A DNA stretch of 64,000 nucleotides from Rhodovulum sp. (GTDB lineage Bacteria > Pseudomonadota > Alphaproteobacteria > Rhodobacterales > Rhodobacteraceae): positions 62,001 through 126,000 of the forward strand of contig JACKKC010000003.1 in NCBI GenBank assembly GCA_020637615.1. Reading direction: 5' to 3'. Of the stretch, positions 9,701 through 16,384 are shown one piece after another (the first letter of the stretch is position 1; the number at the start of each line of letters is the position of its first letter). The notes beneath the pieces are model-generated. The model worked only from the letters and a program-made list of their open reading frames with translations, was not told the DNA's origin and did no database searches. A program made the position numbers and the translations under genes.

Positions 9701-10146
9701 TCGGTCACCCGGTCGCGCCATTCCTCGCGGCGCACCTCCGGCCGCTCGGCGGTCTCGGGCAGGCCGGTCACCGCATCCGCCGCCGCCTCCACGTCCGACA
9801 CGGCGCGGCCCATGTCCCAGCCGGGCTCGAAGCCGAGGATGATCCGCGCCCGGCCTTCGTTCGCCACCGCCTCGGAGCTCTCCACGCCCTCCACCGCCAG
9901 CAGCGCCGGCTCGAGCAGCGCGACGATGCCGGCGTCCACGTCCTCCGAGCCCGCGCCGTCCCAGCGCACGGTGACGCGCAGCTCGTCGGCGACCACGTCG
10001 GGGAAGAACTGGCTGCGGATCTGGCTGCCCGCCGCGACGCCGCTCAGCAGCATCAGCAGCATCAGCAGGTTGGAGGCCGTCGGATGCCGGGCGAAATAGG
10101 CGAAGAGCCCCTGCCCCGCCGCCCGGACGCGATCCCCGAGCGCCAT
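6721..10146 (-). CDS. RND-family efflux transporter, inner-membrane pump
   Basis: A 1141-residue AcrB/MdtB-like proton-driven efflux permease. It starts with a cytoplasmic helix and TM1 (SNLLMLLMLLSGVAAG), followed by two large periplasmic loops flanking two six-helix bundles. The TM4 signature GLVVDDAIVVAEHA holds the paired aspartates of the proton relay. A long C-terminal extension past TM12 (last roughly 70 residues) contains another hydrophobic helix, making it somewhat longer than AcrB (1049 aa). It follows the membrane-fusion gene by four bases, so the two form an operon. No outer-membrane channel gene is nearby; a channel encoded elsewhere would be needed. The substrate is not predictable. 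Confidence 0.9.
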   Translation of the reverse strand: MALGDRVRAAGQGLFAYFARHPTASNLLMLLMLLSGVAAGSQIRSQFFPDVVADELRVTVRWDGAGSEDVDAGIVALLEPALLAVEGVESSEAVANEGRARIILGFEPGWDMGRAVSDVEAAADAVTGLPETAERPEVRREEWRDRVTDVIIHGPVPVASLGRYADEFVARLYREGITRATIRGVADPVIRVEVPEAQLIRHDITLREVADVIAAGADAAPAGDVAGSGTRLRAGSERREADAIGDLAIRSDAEGAELRIRDVARVAAEGADAGRAYFVNGAPAISIRVDRSDRGDAIAMQRKTREVAAALQRSLPEGVKIELVRTRAEGITDRLDLLLRNGMIGLALVVGLLFLFLNARTAFWVAAGIPVAMSAAVGLMFAAGLTLNMMSIFGLILCLGLVVDDAIVVAEHADWRRRHRAEAPAVAAETAARRMALPVFSATITTILAFFGLAFIGGRFGTLIADIPFTVIAVLSASLVECFLVLPHHMAGALAARPRSWADAPSRLVNRGLEAFRIGAFEPAVRWIIRLRYPVIAAALLLLAQSAAMFIRGDVTWRFFSPPEQGSVTANVAMLPGAGRADTEAMVRELERAVAAVDARFAAEYGRAPVASAIAVVGATSGRGLAGEETKDPDQLGAIDVDLIDPDLRPYSGQVFVQALEAEVVRLPRLETLSFRSWGQGPGGDALDVKFFGPDVRVLKAAAEALKAELAPLAIVSGLEDSLAYDKTELVLDLTPLGKRLGFSIEAVGAELFARLEGIEAAEFAAGTRTATVRVGLPEDETAADFLSRTRLRTADGAHVPLSEIVSVESRPGFSALGRENGRRVVSVTGDVSEDEPAAAAELTRELETAILPGIAERFGVDYEFGGLAAQERDFLGEALVGFLLCLAGIYLTLAWVFESWVRPVVVMAVIPFGLIGTIWGHWQWGLAMSLFTVVGLIGMTGIIINNAIVLIATIDGHGSRRALVPAVVAAAGDRLRPILLTSLTTVLGLGPLMYERSSQALFLKPTVVTLVYGLGIGAVLVLILVPALVVVQRDIARLLTAWRRGLGLRRRGPAPGLSAIVAVASLAGFAWLGVTLGPWLLEGALAGPAARLAPFLPGWPPGWVALAALAAGMVVLLAAGALAGAILLRRSGAAHGVRAG

Positions 10147-10150
10147 GGGC

Positions 10151-11614
10151 TCAGCCCCCCGACCGGCGGGTTTCCAGCCGGTCGACCATGCTCTGGGGCA
10201 CTTCTTCGGCCTCGAGCGCGGCGAGGATCCGCGCCTTGGCCTCCTGCGGCATGCGGCCGTTGGCCTCGACCGCGGCGATCAGCCCGGCCCGGCGCTCCGG
10301 CGTCAGCCGCACCATGGCCTCGGGCAGGGCGCCCGCCGCCGCTTCCGGCCCCGCCGGGCGCACCAGCACGCCCGGCCCCAGCTGCGGCTGGCGCGCGGTC
10401 ACGAAGTCCCGCCCGAAGGGCACGTCGGCAACGATGGCCTCTCCCCCCTGGCGCCGCAGCACCCGCACCGCCACCTCCTCCAGCCGCCGGTCGGGGCCGA
10501 GGAGCAGGATGCGCCCCTCCGGGCTCACCGCCGCGGCCGGCAGCACCGCGACCTCCTCGAGATCCGGCTCGGCCACCCGGACGGTCAGGAAATCCCCCGG
10601 CCGCAGCAGCCCCGGCGGGCCCTCGTCGAGCCGGGCGTAGATCAGCCGCCCGGTCTGGCCGGCGCCGACCGAGGCCCCGGCCCTGTCGATGCGGCCCGGC
10701 ACGCTGAGCTCGATGCCCTCGACCTCGAGGCTCGCGGTCACCGCCAGGGGGAGAAGCTCGCCGGAAGCATCCGCCAGCCGGGCGAATTCGGCCTTCGAGA
10801 CCCGGAACGCCACCTCGAGCGCCGCCGGATCGAGCAGGAGCCCGAGCTGCTCGTTGACGCTGACGAGCCGCCCCGGCACCGCCGAGACATCCGCCACCAG
10901 CCCGTCGAAGGGCGCGCGCTCCACGGTATTGGCCAGATCCCGCGCCGCCTCGTCGCGGGCGATGCCGGCGCGGGTGGTGGCGATGCCCGCGCGCTCGATG
11001 CGCGCCTCGGCCTGGGCCTCGGCCAGCCGCCGCCCGGTCGCCGCCTGCTCGGCAGTGGCCAGCGCCAGTTCCGCCGCCTCCAGATCCGCCGCCGTGTTCA
11101 CGCCGCGGTTGCGCAGATCCTGCGCCCGCGCCAGCGCCTGGGCCCGCAGGTCGCGCTGGCGGTCCGCCGCCGCCGCCTCCTGCCGCGCCAGGTCGAGCCC
11201 GACGCCGGCCTCGGCCTCCTCGGCCCGCGCCGCGGCGAGGTCGCTCTCGGCGAGCGCCAGCGCCGTCTCGGCCTCGGCCGGATCGATGCGGTAGAGCACC
11301 TCGCCCGCCGCCACCCGCCCGCCGTCCCGGAAGCCCGGCGCGATCTCCATCAGCGTGCCGGCGGTGGCGGCGCGCAGCTCGAGCTGCCGCGCGCTCTGCA
11401 GATCGCCATAGGCGGTCAGCACCGGCGCGACCGTCCGCGGCTCCAGCCGGTCCACGCTCACCGCGAAGACCCGCTCCTCGGCGGTCCGCCCGCCGGTCGC
11501 CTCCGCCTCGCGCAAGGCCAATGCCTGCCGGATGCTGCCGACCGCGAAGCCGAGGAGGCCCAGCGTCAGCACCAGGAGCGTCAGGCCCGCCAGGCTTCGC
11601 ATCAGGAACCGCAT
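10151..11614 (-). CDS. RND efflux periplasmic adaptor (membrane fusion protein)
   Basis: A 487-residue HlyD/AcrA-like adaptor linking the RND pump to an outer-membrane channel. An N-terminal membrane anchor (about residues 7-27) is followed by the split lipoyl/barrel domain (ATAGTLMEIAPGFRDGGRVAAGEVLYRID), a long coiled-coil hairpin rich in Ala, Glu and Arg (about 115-215), the second lipoyl half (ERAPFDGLVADVSAVPGRLVSVNEQ) and beta-barrel regions. The C-terminal roughly 70 residues are an unusual charged helical extension. It is the first gene of the two-gene efflux operon. Confidence 0.88.
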   Translation of the reverse strand: MRFLMRSLAGLTLLVLTLGLLGFAVGSIRQALALREAEATGGRTAEERVFAVSVDRLEPRTVAPVLTAYGDLQSARQLELRAATAGTLMEIAPGFRDGGRVAAGEVLYRIDPAEAETALALAESDLAAARAEEAEAGVGLDLARQEAAAADRQRDLRAQALARAQDLRNRGVNTAADLEAAELALATAEQAATGRRLAEAQAEARIERAGIATTRAGIARDEAARDLANTVERAPFDGLVADVSAVPGRLVSVNEQLGLLLDPAALEVAFRVSKAEFARLADASGELLPLAVTASLEVEGIELSVPGRIDRAGASVGAGQTGRLIYARLDEGPPGLLRPGDFLTVRVAEPDLEEVAVLPAAAVSPEGRILLLGPDRRLEEVAVRVLRRQGGEAIVADVPFGRDFVTARQPQLGPGVLVRPAGPEAAAGALPEAMVRLTPERRAGLIAAVEANGRMPQEAKARILAALEAEEVPQSMVDRLETRRSGG

Positions 11615-11735
11615 GCGTCACGCACTCCGGCCCGGCCGCGCCGCCGGGCATTCCGTTCCTGAATATAGGGCCTTGCGGGCGGGAGCGCAGGCATTTTCTC
11701 GCGAGCGGTAAAGCCGGGCGGTCAGCGCGCTGGCG

Positions 11736-12044
11736 TCAGCATTCCGGCTCGGTGGTGAAGCGCAGCGGATAGCCGGCCCGCGTGCCCATCGCCGTCGCCT
11801 GGCCCGCCTTGGTCTCGGCCACCTCGCGGGTGAAGACCGCCACGACGCAGCAGCCGCGGCGATGCGCGGTCAGCATCACGCCTTGCGCCCGCTCCGGCCC
11901 CATGCGGAAGACCGCCCCGAGCACGGTGACCACGAAATCGCGCGGCGTGAAATCGTCGTTGACGAGCAGGACCCGGTGCAGCGCCGGCCGCGCCGGCGCG
12001 CTCCGCGTCGCCGTCTTCGGCAGGAGGACCACCTTTTCGCTCAT
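11736..12044 (-). CDS. clpS: ATP-dependent Clp protease adaptor ClpS
   Basis: A 102-residue N-end-rule adaptor that delivers substrates to ClpA for degradation by ClpP. The family core is intact: HRVLLVNDDFTPRDFVVTVL, then MLTAHRRGCCVVAVFTREVAETKA. The N-terminal 20 residues are the flexible tail. The aspartate pair in NDDFTP and the hydrophobic pocket residues that read N-terminal Leu/Phe/Tyr/Trp are present. The start is the ATG giving MSEKVVLLPK; the longer frame upstream is antisense to the acetyltransferase. clpA is not adjacent. Confidence 0.93.
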   Translation of the reverse strand: MSEKVVLLPKTATRSAPARPALHRVLLVNDDFTPRDFVVTVLGAVFRMGPERAQGVMLTAHRRGCCVVAVFTREVAETKAGQATAMGTRAGYPLRFTTEPEC

Positions 12045-12185
12045 GGCCGCCGAGTCGCGCCTCCGCCCGCATGTCCCGATCCGGCGAGCATCGCATATCC
12101 CGCGGCGCCGGTCCATCGCGGCGACGGCGCCGCGCTTGCGCGAAAGCCCCTGAGAGCGGAGAATGTCGCGCTCGGAGCGGGGTCC

Positions 12186-12680
12186 ATGGCGATCGAACTG
12201 CACTGGTCGACGACGGCGGACAGCGAGGCGCTCGCGGCGCTGCACCGCGACGCCTGGCGCTATGCCTATGCCGGCATCATCCCCGGCGTCGCGCTCGAGC
12301 GCATGGTCGCGCGCCGCGGCCCCGGATGGTGGGGCGCGATGCATCGCTCCGGCGGCCGGGCGCTGATGCTCGCCCTCGACGGCACCGCCGCCGGCTATGC
12401 CACGCTCGGCGCCGGCCGATTCGCCGGCCGCCGCTCGGGCGAGATCTACGAGTTCTACCTGCGCCCCGAATACCATGGCACCGGGCTCGGCCGCCGGCTC
12501 TTCACCGAATCCCGGACCCGCCTGCGCGACGGCGGGCTCGCGCAGCTACTGGTCTGGTCGCTCGCCGACAACGCCGCCGGCTGCCGCTTCTACCGCGCCA
12601 TGGGCGGCGAGGCCCGCGCCCGGGGCCATACCTGCATCGGCGGCCGCGAGCTCCAGAAGATCGCCTTCGTCTGGGACTGA
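12186..12680 (+). CDS. GNAT family N-acetyltransferase
   Basis: A 164-residue GNAT-fold acetyltransferase transferring an acetyl group from acetyl-CoA to an unknown amine. The acetyl-CoA binding motif A is EFYLRPEYHGTGLGRRLF (compare R/QxxGxG/A), followed by the Asn-containing segment LADNAAGCRFYRAMGGE typical of strand 5 and helix 4. The start is the ATG giving MAIELHWS. It is divergent from clpS with a gap of about 140 bases. Its stop is followed almost immediately by repeat B copy 1. Confidence 0.85.
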   Translation: MAIELHWSTTADSEALAALHRDAWRYAYAGIIPGVALERMVARRGPGWWGAMHRSGGRALMLALDGTAAGYATLGAGRFAGRRSGEIYEFYLRPEYHGTGLGRRLFTESRTRLRDGGLAQLLVWSLADNAAGCRFYRAMGGEARARGHTCIGGRELQKIAFVWD

Positions 12681-12687
12681 TGGTTCA

Positions 12688-12959
12688 CGAGTGAGTGCTT
12701 CGGAACGCGGCCCGGCACCCGTGGCGCCGTCGCCGTTCCCCGCGGATTTGGCAAGTGACACATCCGCGCGCGCCTGCCTGCTGTCGTGCCGGAGGCACGC
12801 CATCGGCGTGATGGCAGGCGCGACAAGCGCGCCCGCCAGGCAGACGCGCGCGGACTACCAGCGGACAGTGCAACCCGGCCCCCTCGACCCCCGCGCTCAC
12901 GCGCTCCGGCCGACGAACCGGCGCGAGGCAGTGCCTCGCTCTTGCCGGTTCGAAGTGCC
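12688..12959 (-). repeat. Dispersed intergenic repeat B, copy 1 (with nested module D)
   Basis: Occupies nearly all of the 358-base gap between the acetyltransferase and the EF-hand gene. Its reverse complement aligns with 22729-22935. Landmarks shared in order on the minus strand are CACTTCGAACCGG, GCGAGGCACTG, GGTCGAGGGGG, TGTCAC-TGCCAAATCCGCG and GAAGCA-TCAC-CG. A compound hairpin lies at 12914-12952: CGAACCGGC pairs with GCCGGTTCG, and inside it GCGAGGC pairs with GCCTCGC. Copy 1 is longer because module D (12783-12814) sits in the tip of an internal hairpin. No coding gene is seen in the gap. Confidence 0.75.
12783..12814 (+). repeat. Module D (double mini-hairpin) inside repeat B copy 1
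   Basis: A 32-base module matching those inside repeat C copies at 30 of 32 positions. It has two overlapping hairpin options: CGTGCC-GGA-GGCACG and CACGCC-ATC-GGCGTG. They compete for the shared CACG. The two differences from the other copies fall in a loop and just outside the stems, so both stems are kept. Confidence 0.7.
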
Positions 12960-13039
12960 CCCGGCGACGGAAGCCCCGCGCCGCGCCGTTCAACCCATGT
13001 ATGGCTCGGAACGTGACCCAACCCGAAAAGGCTTTTCCC

Positions 13040-13480
13040 ATGACCACAACCCGGCTCCTCGGCCTCTGCCTCCTCCTCGCCCTGCCCGCCGCCGCCCAGC
13101 AGGGCAGGCCCGGCGGTCATTTCATCGACAACTGGGATCTCGACGGCGACGGCGCCGTGACCGAAGCCGAGATCGAGAGCAAGCGCGACGCGCTCTTCAC
13201 CATGTTCGACATGGACGAGAACGGCCTGCTCGACAGCGCGGAATGGACCCTTTTCGAGGAGACGCGGAAGGAGGACATGGCCACGAACCTCAAGGGCGAG
13301 CCCCGCGGCGCGATGCTCGGCCTCGAACAGGGCTTCGCGCATGATCTCAACGACATCGACGGCGACGGCGCGGTCTCGCGCGCCGAATTCGCCGATCGCG
13401 CGCCGGACGCCTTCGCCCGCATGGACATCGACGGCGACGGCGTCGTGACCTCCGCCGACTTCGGCCCCGGAAAGAGCTGA
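13040..13480 (+). CDS. Secreted four-EF-hand calcium-binding protein
   Basis: A 146-residue protein with a signal peptide (cleavage after about PAAAQ, residue 20) and four EF-hand loops: D33-E44 (DLDGDGAVTEAE), D57-E68 (DMDENGLLDSAE), D105-E116 (DIDGDGAVSRAE) and D129-D140 (DIDGDGVVTSAD). Loops 1, 3 and 4 have the D-x-D-G-D-G core. Loop 4 ends in Asp rather than Glu, which usually lowers calcium selectivity. It should bind calcium in the periplasm or outside the cell; the partner is unknown. I chose the ATG giving MTTTRLLG because it places the signal peptide correctly. A strong terminator follows. Confidence 0.85.
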   Translation: MTTTRLLGLCLLLALPAAAQQGRPGGHFIDNWDLDGDGAVTEAEIESKRDALFTMFDMDENGLLDSAEWTLFEETRKEDMATNLKGEPRGAMLGLEQGFAHDLNDIDGDGAVSRAEFADRAPDAFARMDIDGDGVVTSADFGPGKS

Positions 13481-13490
13481 GCGCCAGGCT

Positions 13491-13524
13491 CCCGCCGGCA
13501 CCGGGCCACGGCCCGGCCGGCGGG
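13491..13524. terminator. Bidirectional hairpin terminator
   Basis: CCCGCCGG (13491-13498) pairs with CCGGCGGG (13517-13524), and the inner CCGGGC pairs with GCCCGG around a CACG loop, with only a 2-base bulge. It sits between the convergent EF-hand and AhpD-like genes and would serve both. There is no T-tract on either side, as is common in high-GC genomes. Confidence 0.7.
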
Positions 13525-13540
13525 GACGAGGCGCCCCCGG

Positions 13541-13999
13541 TCAGTTGCCGCCGAGATCGGCCTTGAACTGGTCGAGATCGACCTGCAGCCCGTTGAACAC
13601 CGTGCTCCAGTGCCGCGTCAGCGCCGCCATCGCCACCGCCTCGGCGATCTCCTCGTCGGTCGCGCCGGCGGCACGCGCCGAATTGGTGTCGGCCCAGATG
13701 CAATAATCGCAGGGGATCTGCGCCGCCACCGCCAGCGAGATCAGCGCCTTGACCTTTGGAGGCAGGGCGGTCTGGTCGCTCAGCTCCAGATCCCGCAGCT
13801 CCGCCCAGGCCCCGGCGATCGCCGCCTTGGGAAACTGCTTCACGAAACCCGGCACCGTGCCGAAGGTCGCCTCGATCTCGGCATAGGCGGCCTCCGCGGC
13901 GGCATCGTCGGCGGCGGGGGCCGCCGTCGCGACGCCGAGCGCGGCGCAGGATCCCATCATGAAAGCGCCGATCGCGATGCGCGGGAAAGACCGATGCAT
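13541..13999 (-). CDS. Carboxymuconolactone decarboxylase / AhpD-like protein with signal peptide
   Basis: A 152-residue AhpD-like protein. The redox motif is in AAQIPCDYCIWADTNSARAAGATDEEI: a CxxC with a following acidic/His-type relay, as in alkylhydroperoxidase D-like enzymes. The first roughly 27 residues form a signal peptide (MGSCAALGVATAAPAAD), so it acts in the periplasm, unusual for the family, which is mostly cytosolic. I chose the second of two close ATGs because AAGGAG lies five bases upstream of it. It is divergent from a TetR regulator and one operator palindrome lies just upstream, so it is likely repressed by that regulator. Confidence 0.78.
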   Translation of the reverse strand: MHRSFPRIAIGAFMMGSCAALGVATAAPAADDAAAEAAYAEIEATFGTVPGFVKQFPKAAIAGAWAELRDLELSDQTALPPKVKALISLAVAAQIPCDYCIWADTNSARAAGATDEEIAEAVAMAALTRHWSTVFNGLQVDLDQFKADLGGN

Positions 14000-14037
14000 T
14001 CTCCTTGCCATCCTTCAACCCTTTCCGATTCGAGCTG

Positions 14038-14052
14038 CCTTACATCGTAAGG
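14038..14052. promoter_or_regulatory. TetR-type operator palindrome 1
   Basis: CCTTAC-ATC-GTAAGG is a perfect 6+3+6 inverted repeat, 39 bases upstream of the AhpD-like start and on the far side of the gap from the TetR gene. It is nearly identical to the second palindrome at 14093-14107. On the minus strand a TTGACA box (14092-14087), 17 bases and CAGATT would place transcription start close to this operator. Confidence 0.7.
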
Positions 14053-14092
14053 TAGTGACGGAAATCTGCTCTTGTGCTACACACTTGTCAAG

Positions 14093-14107
14093 CCTTACAG
14101 TGTAAGC
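14093..14107. promoter_or_regulatory. TetR-type operator palindrome 2
   Basis: CCTTAC-AGT-GTAAGC repeats the first operator (14038-14052) with arms CTTAC and GTAAG intact. It lies 18 bases before the tetR start codon, suggesting autorepression. The two sites are 55 bases apart centre to centre, about five helical turns, so dimers on both would face the same side of the DNA. Confidence 0.7.
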
Positions 14108-14125
14108 CAGCTTGAGAGGACCACC

Positions 14126-14785
14126 ATGCAGGACGCACCAAAAAAGCGCCGCAAGCGCCCGCCGCTGTCGCCCGAGGGCATCGAGACGGCGGCGCTCGCC
14201 CTGATCAACCGCGAGGGCCTCGCCGGCTTCAGCATGCGCAAGCTCGGGGCCGAGCTCGGCTGCGAGGCCATGAGCCTCTACCATTATTACCCCTCCATGG
14301 GGCATCTCATGGATGCGCTGATCGACCGGATCGCCCGCCAGTACCTGCCGATGCCGCCTGCATCGCTGCCCTGGCGCGAAAGGCTCCGGGCCTTCTGCAT
14401 CCGCTGGCGCGCGGTGGCGCTCGCGAACCCGGGCTTCTTCGGCTTCCTCGCCACCCATCGCATGAACACGCCCACGGCACTCAGGGCGATCGATGGCGTG
14501 ATTGCGCTGATCCGCGAAGGCACCGCCAGCGACGAGGAGGCGGCGCGTCTCTTCCGGGCGCTGGGCTATTACCTTATGGGCGCGGGCCTCGACGAGACCG
14601 CCGGTTATTCCCGAGGCCCCTCCACCGTCGCCCCGGTTCCCGCGGCGGAGATGGCGCGCGACTATCCCGCCGTCACCGCCGCCGCCCCCTGGTTCGCGCC
14701 AGCCGCCCGCGAGGCGACCTTCCTTATGGGCCTCGACGCCTTCCTCGACGGCTGGCTCGGGGCGCGCGGTCAGCCGGGGGTATAG
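14126..14785 (+). CDS. TetR/AcrR family transcriptional regulator
   Basis: A 219-residue repressor. The N-terminal helix-turn-helix region is GIETAALALINREGLAGFSM followed by RKLGAELGCEAMSLYHYYPSM, the canonical TetR recognition-helix layout; the N-terminus is basic (KKRRKRPP). The C-terminal helical ligand domain (about 75-215) resembles the TetR C-terminal class found with 'MSLYHYYP' regulators. I chose the ATG with GAGAGGA upstream, giving MQDAPKKRR. It is divergent from the periplasmic AhpD-like gene with two matching palindromes between them. The ligand is unknown. Its last 16 bases overlap the convergent aldo/keto reductase gene. Confidence 0.88.
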   Translation: MQDAPKKRRKRPPLSPEGIETAALALINREGLAGFSMRKLGAELGCEAMSLYHYYPSMGHLMDALIDRIARQYLPMPPASLPWRERLRAFCIRWRAVALANPGFFGFLATHRMNTPTALRAIDGVIALIREGTASDEEAARLFRALGYYLMGAGLDETAGYSRGPSTVAPVPAAEMARDYPAVTAAAPWFAPAAREATFLMGLDAFLDGWLGARGQPGV

Positions 14786-15738
14786 ACCCGCGTCGCCTCG
14801 GGATCGTCGGTGGCGAAGGGCAGCGCCATCAGCTCGGCCCAGACCTCCTCGCCGATCGGCCAGCCTGCCCAGGCGAGCGTCTCCGCCACCCTCTCGGGCC
14901 GGCTCACGCCGCAGATCGTCGCGGCGATGCGCGGATCGCGCATGGAGAATTGCAGCGCCGCCGCGCCCGGCGGCACGCCGTGCCGCGCGCAGACCGCCTC
15001 GACCGCGCGCACCGGCGCCAGCATCGCCGCGGTCGCCTCCTGATAGACGTAGCGCGGATGCGTGGCCGTTCCCTTGGCGAGCGCGCCGCCGGCATAGGGC
15101 GCGGCGTTCATCACCGAGATCCCGCGCGCCATCGCGAGATCGATCATCGGCCCGGCGTTGCGGTTGACCAGCGTGAAGCGGTTGTGGGTGATCAGCACGT
15201 CGAGGTCCCAGTCGCGCAGGATCGGCATCATCACGTCGATGCGCCCTGCGGCGAGGCCCACCGCATCCGCCAGCCCCTCCTCCTTGATGCGGAGGAGCTC
15301 CGCCAGCGCGCCGCCCTTGCCGGTGACCTCGTCGAGGTCGCTCACGTACTCCGGGTCGTGCAGATGGAGGATCTGCACGCGCTCCACCCCCAGCGCTTCG
15401 AGGCTCTCCTCGAAGGAGCGCCGTGCGCGGGCCGCGTCGAAGCGCCGCGTCTCCATGTCGCGGTCGAGCTTGGTGGAGAGGATCCGCCCCGCCGGCCAGC
15501 CGCCGAGCTCGCGCACCACCGTGCCGATGCGCGCCTCGCTGCGCCCCATGGCGTAGTTGCGCGAGGTGTCGAGGAAGCCGTCCGGCAGCGCCAGGATCGC
15601 CCGCACCGTATCGAGCGCCCGCGCCTCGCCCACGTCGTAGCCGTAGGTACCGGGCATTCCCCCGAGTGCGGAGGTGCCGAAGCAGAGCGGCGGCACCCGC
15701 AGCCCCGTCGCCCCGATCTCCCGCGCCGCATCCGCCAT
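14770..15738 (-). CDS. Aldo/keto reductase
   Basis: A 322-residue NAD(P)-dependent aldo/keto reductase of the D-threo-aldose/pyridoxal 4-dehydrogenase-like group. The catalytic tetrad can be read as Asp and Tyr in FLDTSRNYAMGRSE, Lys in ILSTKLDRD and His in QILHLHDPE. The N-terminal GLRVPPLCFGTSALGG strand is typical. I chose the ATG giving MADAAREIG. The physiological substrate cannot be told; close relatives oxidise L-fucose, D-arabinose or pyridoxal. It overlaps tetR by 16 bases tail to tail. Confidence 0.85.
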   Translation of the reverse strand: MADAAREIGATGLRVPPLCFGTSALGGMPGTYGYDVGEARALDTVRAILALPDGFLDTSRNYAMGRSEARIGTVVRELGGWPAGRILSTKLDRDMETRRFDAARARRSFEESLEALGVERVQILHLHDPEYVSDLDEVTGKGGALAELLRIKEEGLADAVGLAAGRIDVMMPILRDWDLDVLITHNRFTLVNRNAGPMIDLAMARGISVMNAAPYAGGALAKGTATHPRYVYQEATAAMLAPVRAVEAVCARHGVPPGAAALQFSMRDPRIAATICGVSRPERVAETLAWAGWPIGEEVWAELMALPFATDDPEATRVYTPG

Positions 15739-15780
15739 GGCCGGCCTCCCTCTTCCCGTCCTCCGGTCCAACCTAGCGCA

Positions 15781-15807
15781 GCCCCGGCGTCATCACAAAC
15801 GCGGGGC
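15781..15807 (-). terminator. Possible hairpin terminator after moaB
   Basis: GCCCCG pairs with CGGGGC, extended by CGT with ACG past a one-base bulge, with a CATCACAA-type loop. It lies 35 bases past the moaB stop on the minus strand. There is no T-tract. Confidence 0.4.
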
Positions 15808-15841
15808 GCCCGGGCCTTGGCTCCGCGCATCGCGGATCCGC

Positions 15842-16384
15842 TCATTTCCGCCGCTTGTGTTCCTCCAGCCGCGGCATGATCTCCACGAAGTTGCAGGGCC
15901 GGTGCCGATAGTCGAGCTGCGCCGCCAGGATCCCGTCCCAGGCATCCCTGCAGGCACCGGGCGATCCCGGCAGCGCGAAGAGATAGGTGCCGGCCGCCAC
16001 CCCGGCGCAGGCGCGGCTCTGGATCGCCGAGGTGCCGACCTTCTCGTAAGACAGCATGGTAAAGAGTATCGAGAAGGCATTGATCTCCTTATCGTACAGC
16101 TCCTCATGCGCCTCCACCGTCACGTCCCGCCCGGTCAGCCCGGTGCCCCCGGTCGAGATCACCACGTCGACCTCCGGATCCGCGATCCAGCCCCGAAGCC
16201 GCGCCTGGATCGCAGCCTTCTCGTCGCGCACCAGCGCCCTGTCGGCCAGACGATGCCCGGCCGCGGTCAGCCGCGAAACCAGGAGATCGCCCGAGCGGTC
16301 CTCCTCCGGCGAGCGGCTGTCCGACACGGTCAGGACCGCGATGCGAACCGGAATGAAGTCAAGGCTCTGGTCGATCCCCTTCAT
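15842..16384 (-). CDS. moaB: Molybdenum cofactor biosynthesis protein MoaB
   Basis: A 180-residue MogA/MoaB-family protein that adenylylates molybdopterin during molybdenum cofactor synthesis. The family signature VVISTGGTGLTGRDVTVEA is intact, with VLTVSDSRSPEEDRSGDLL near the start and FALPGSPGACRDAWD at the end. The start is the ATG giving MKGIDQ; the longer frame upstream lies within the glycosylase gene. Its ATGA overlaps the stop of the uracil-DNA glycosylase gene by four bases, so the two are translationally coupled. No other moa gene is in the window. Confidence 0.93.
   Translation of the reverse strand: MKGIDQSLDFIPVRIAVLTVSDSRSPEEDRSGDLLVSRLTAAGHRLADRALVRDEKAAIQARLRGWIADPEVDVVISTGGTGLTGRDVTVEAHEELYDKEINAFSILFTMLSYEKVGTSAIQSRACAGVAAGTYLFALPGSPGACRDAWDGILAAQLDYRHRPCNFVEIMPRLEEHKRRK

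Noticed and set aside
6325..10707. 1460-codon open frame opposite the RND pump
   Set aside because: Despite its length, it is antisense to a clear RND transporter and is made of Arg/His/Gln/Pro-rich low-complexity sequence.
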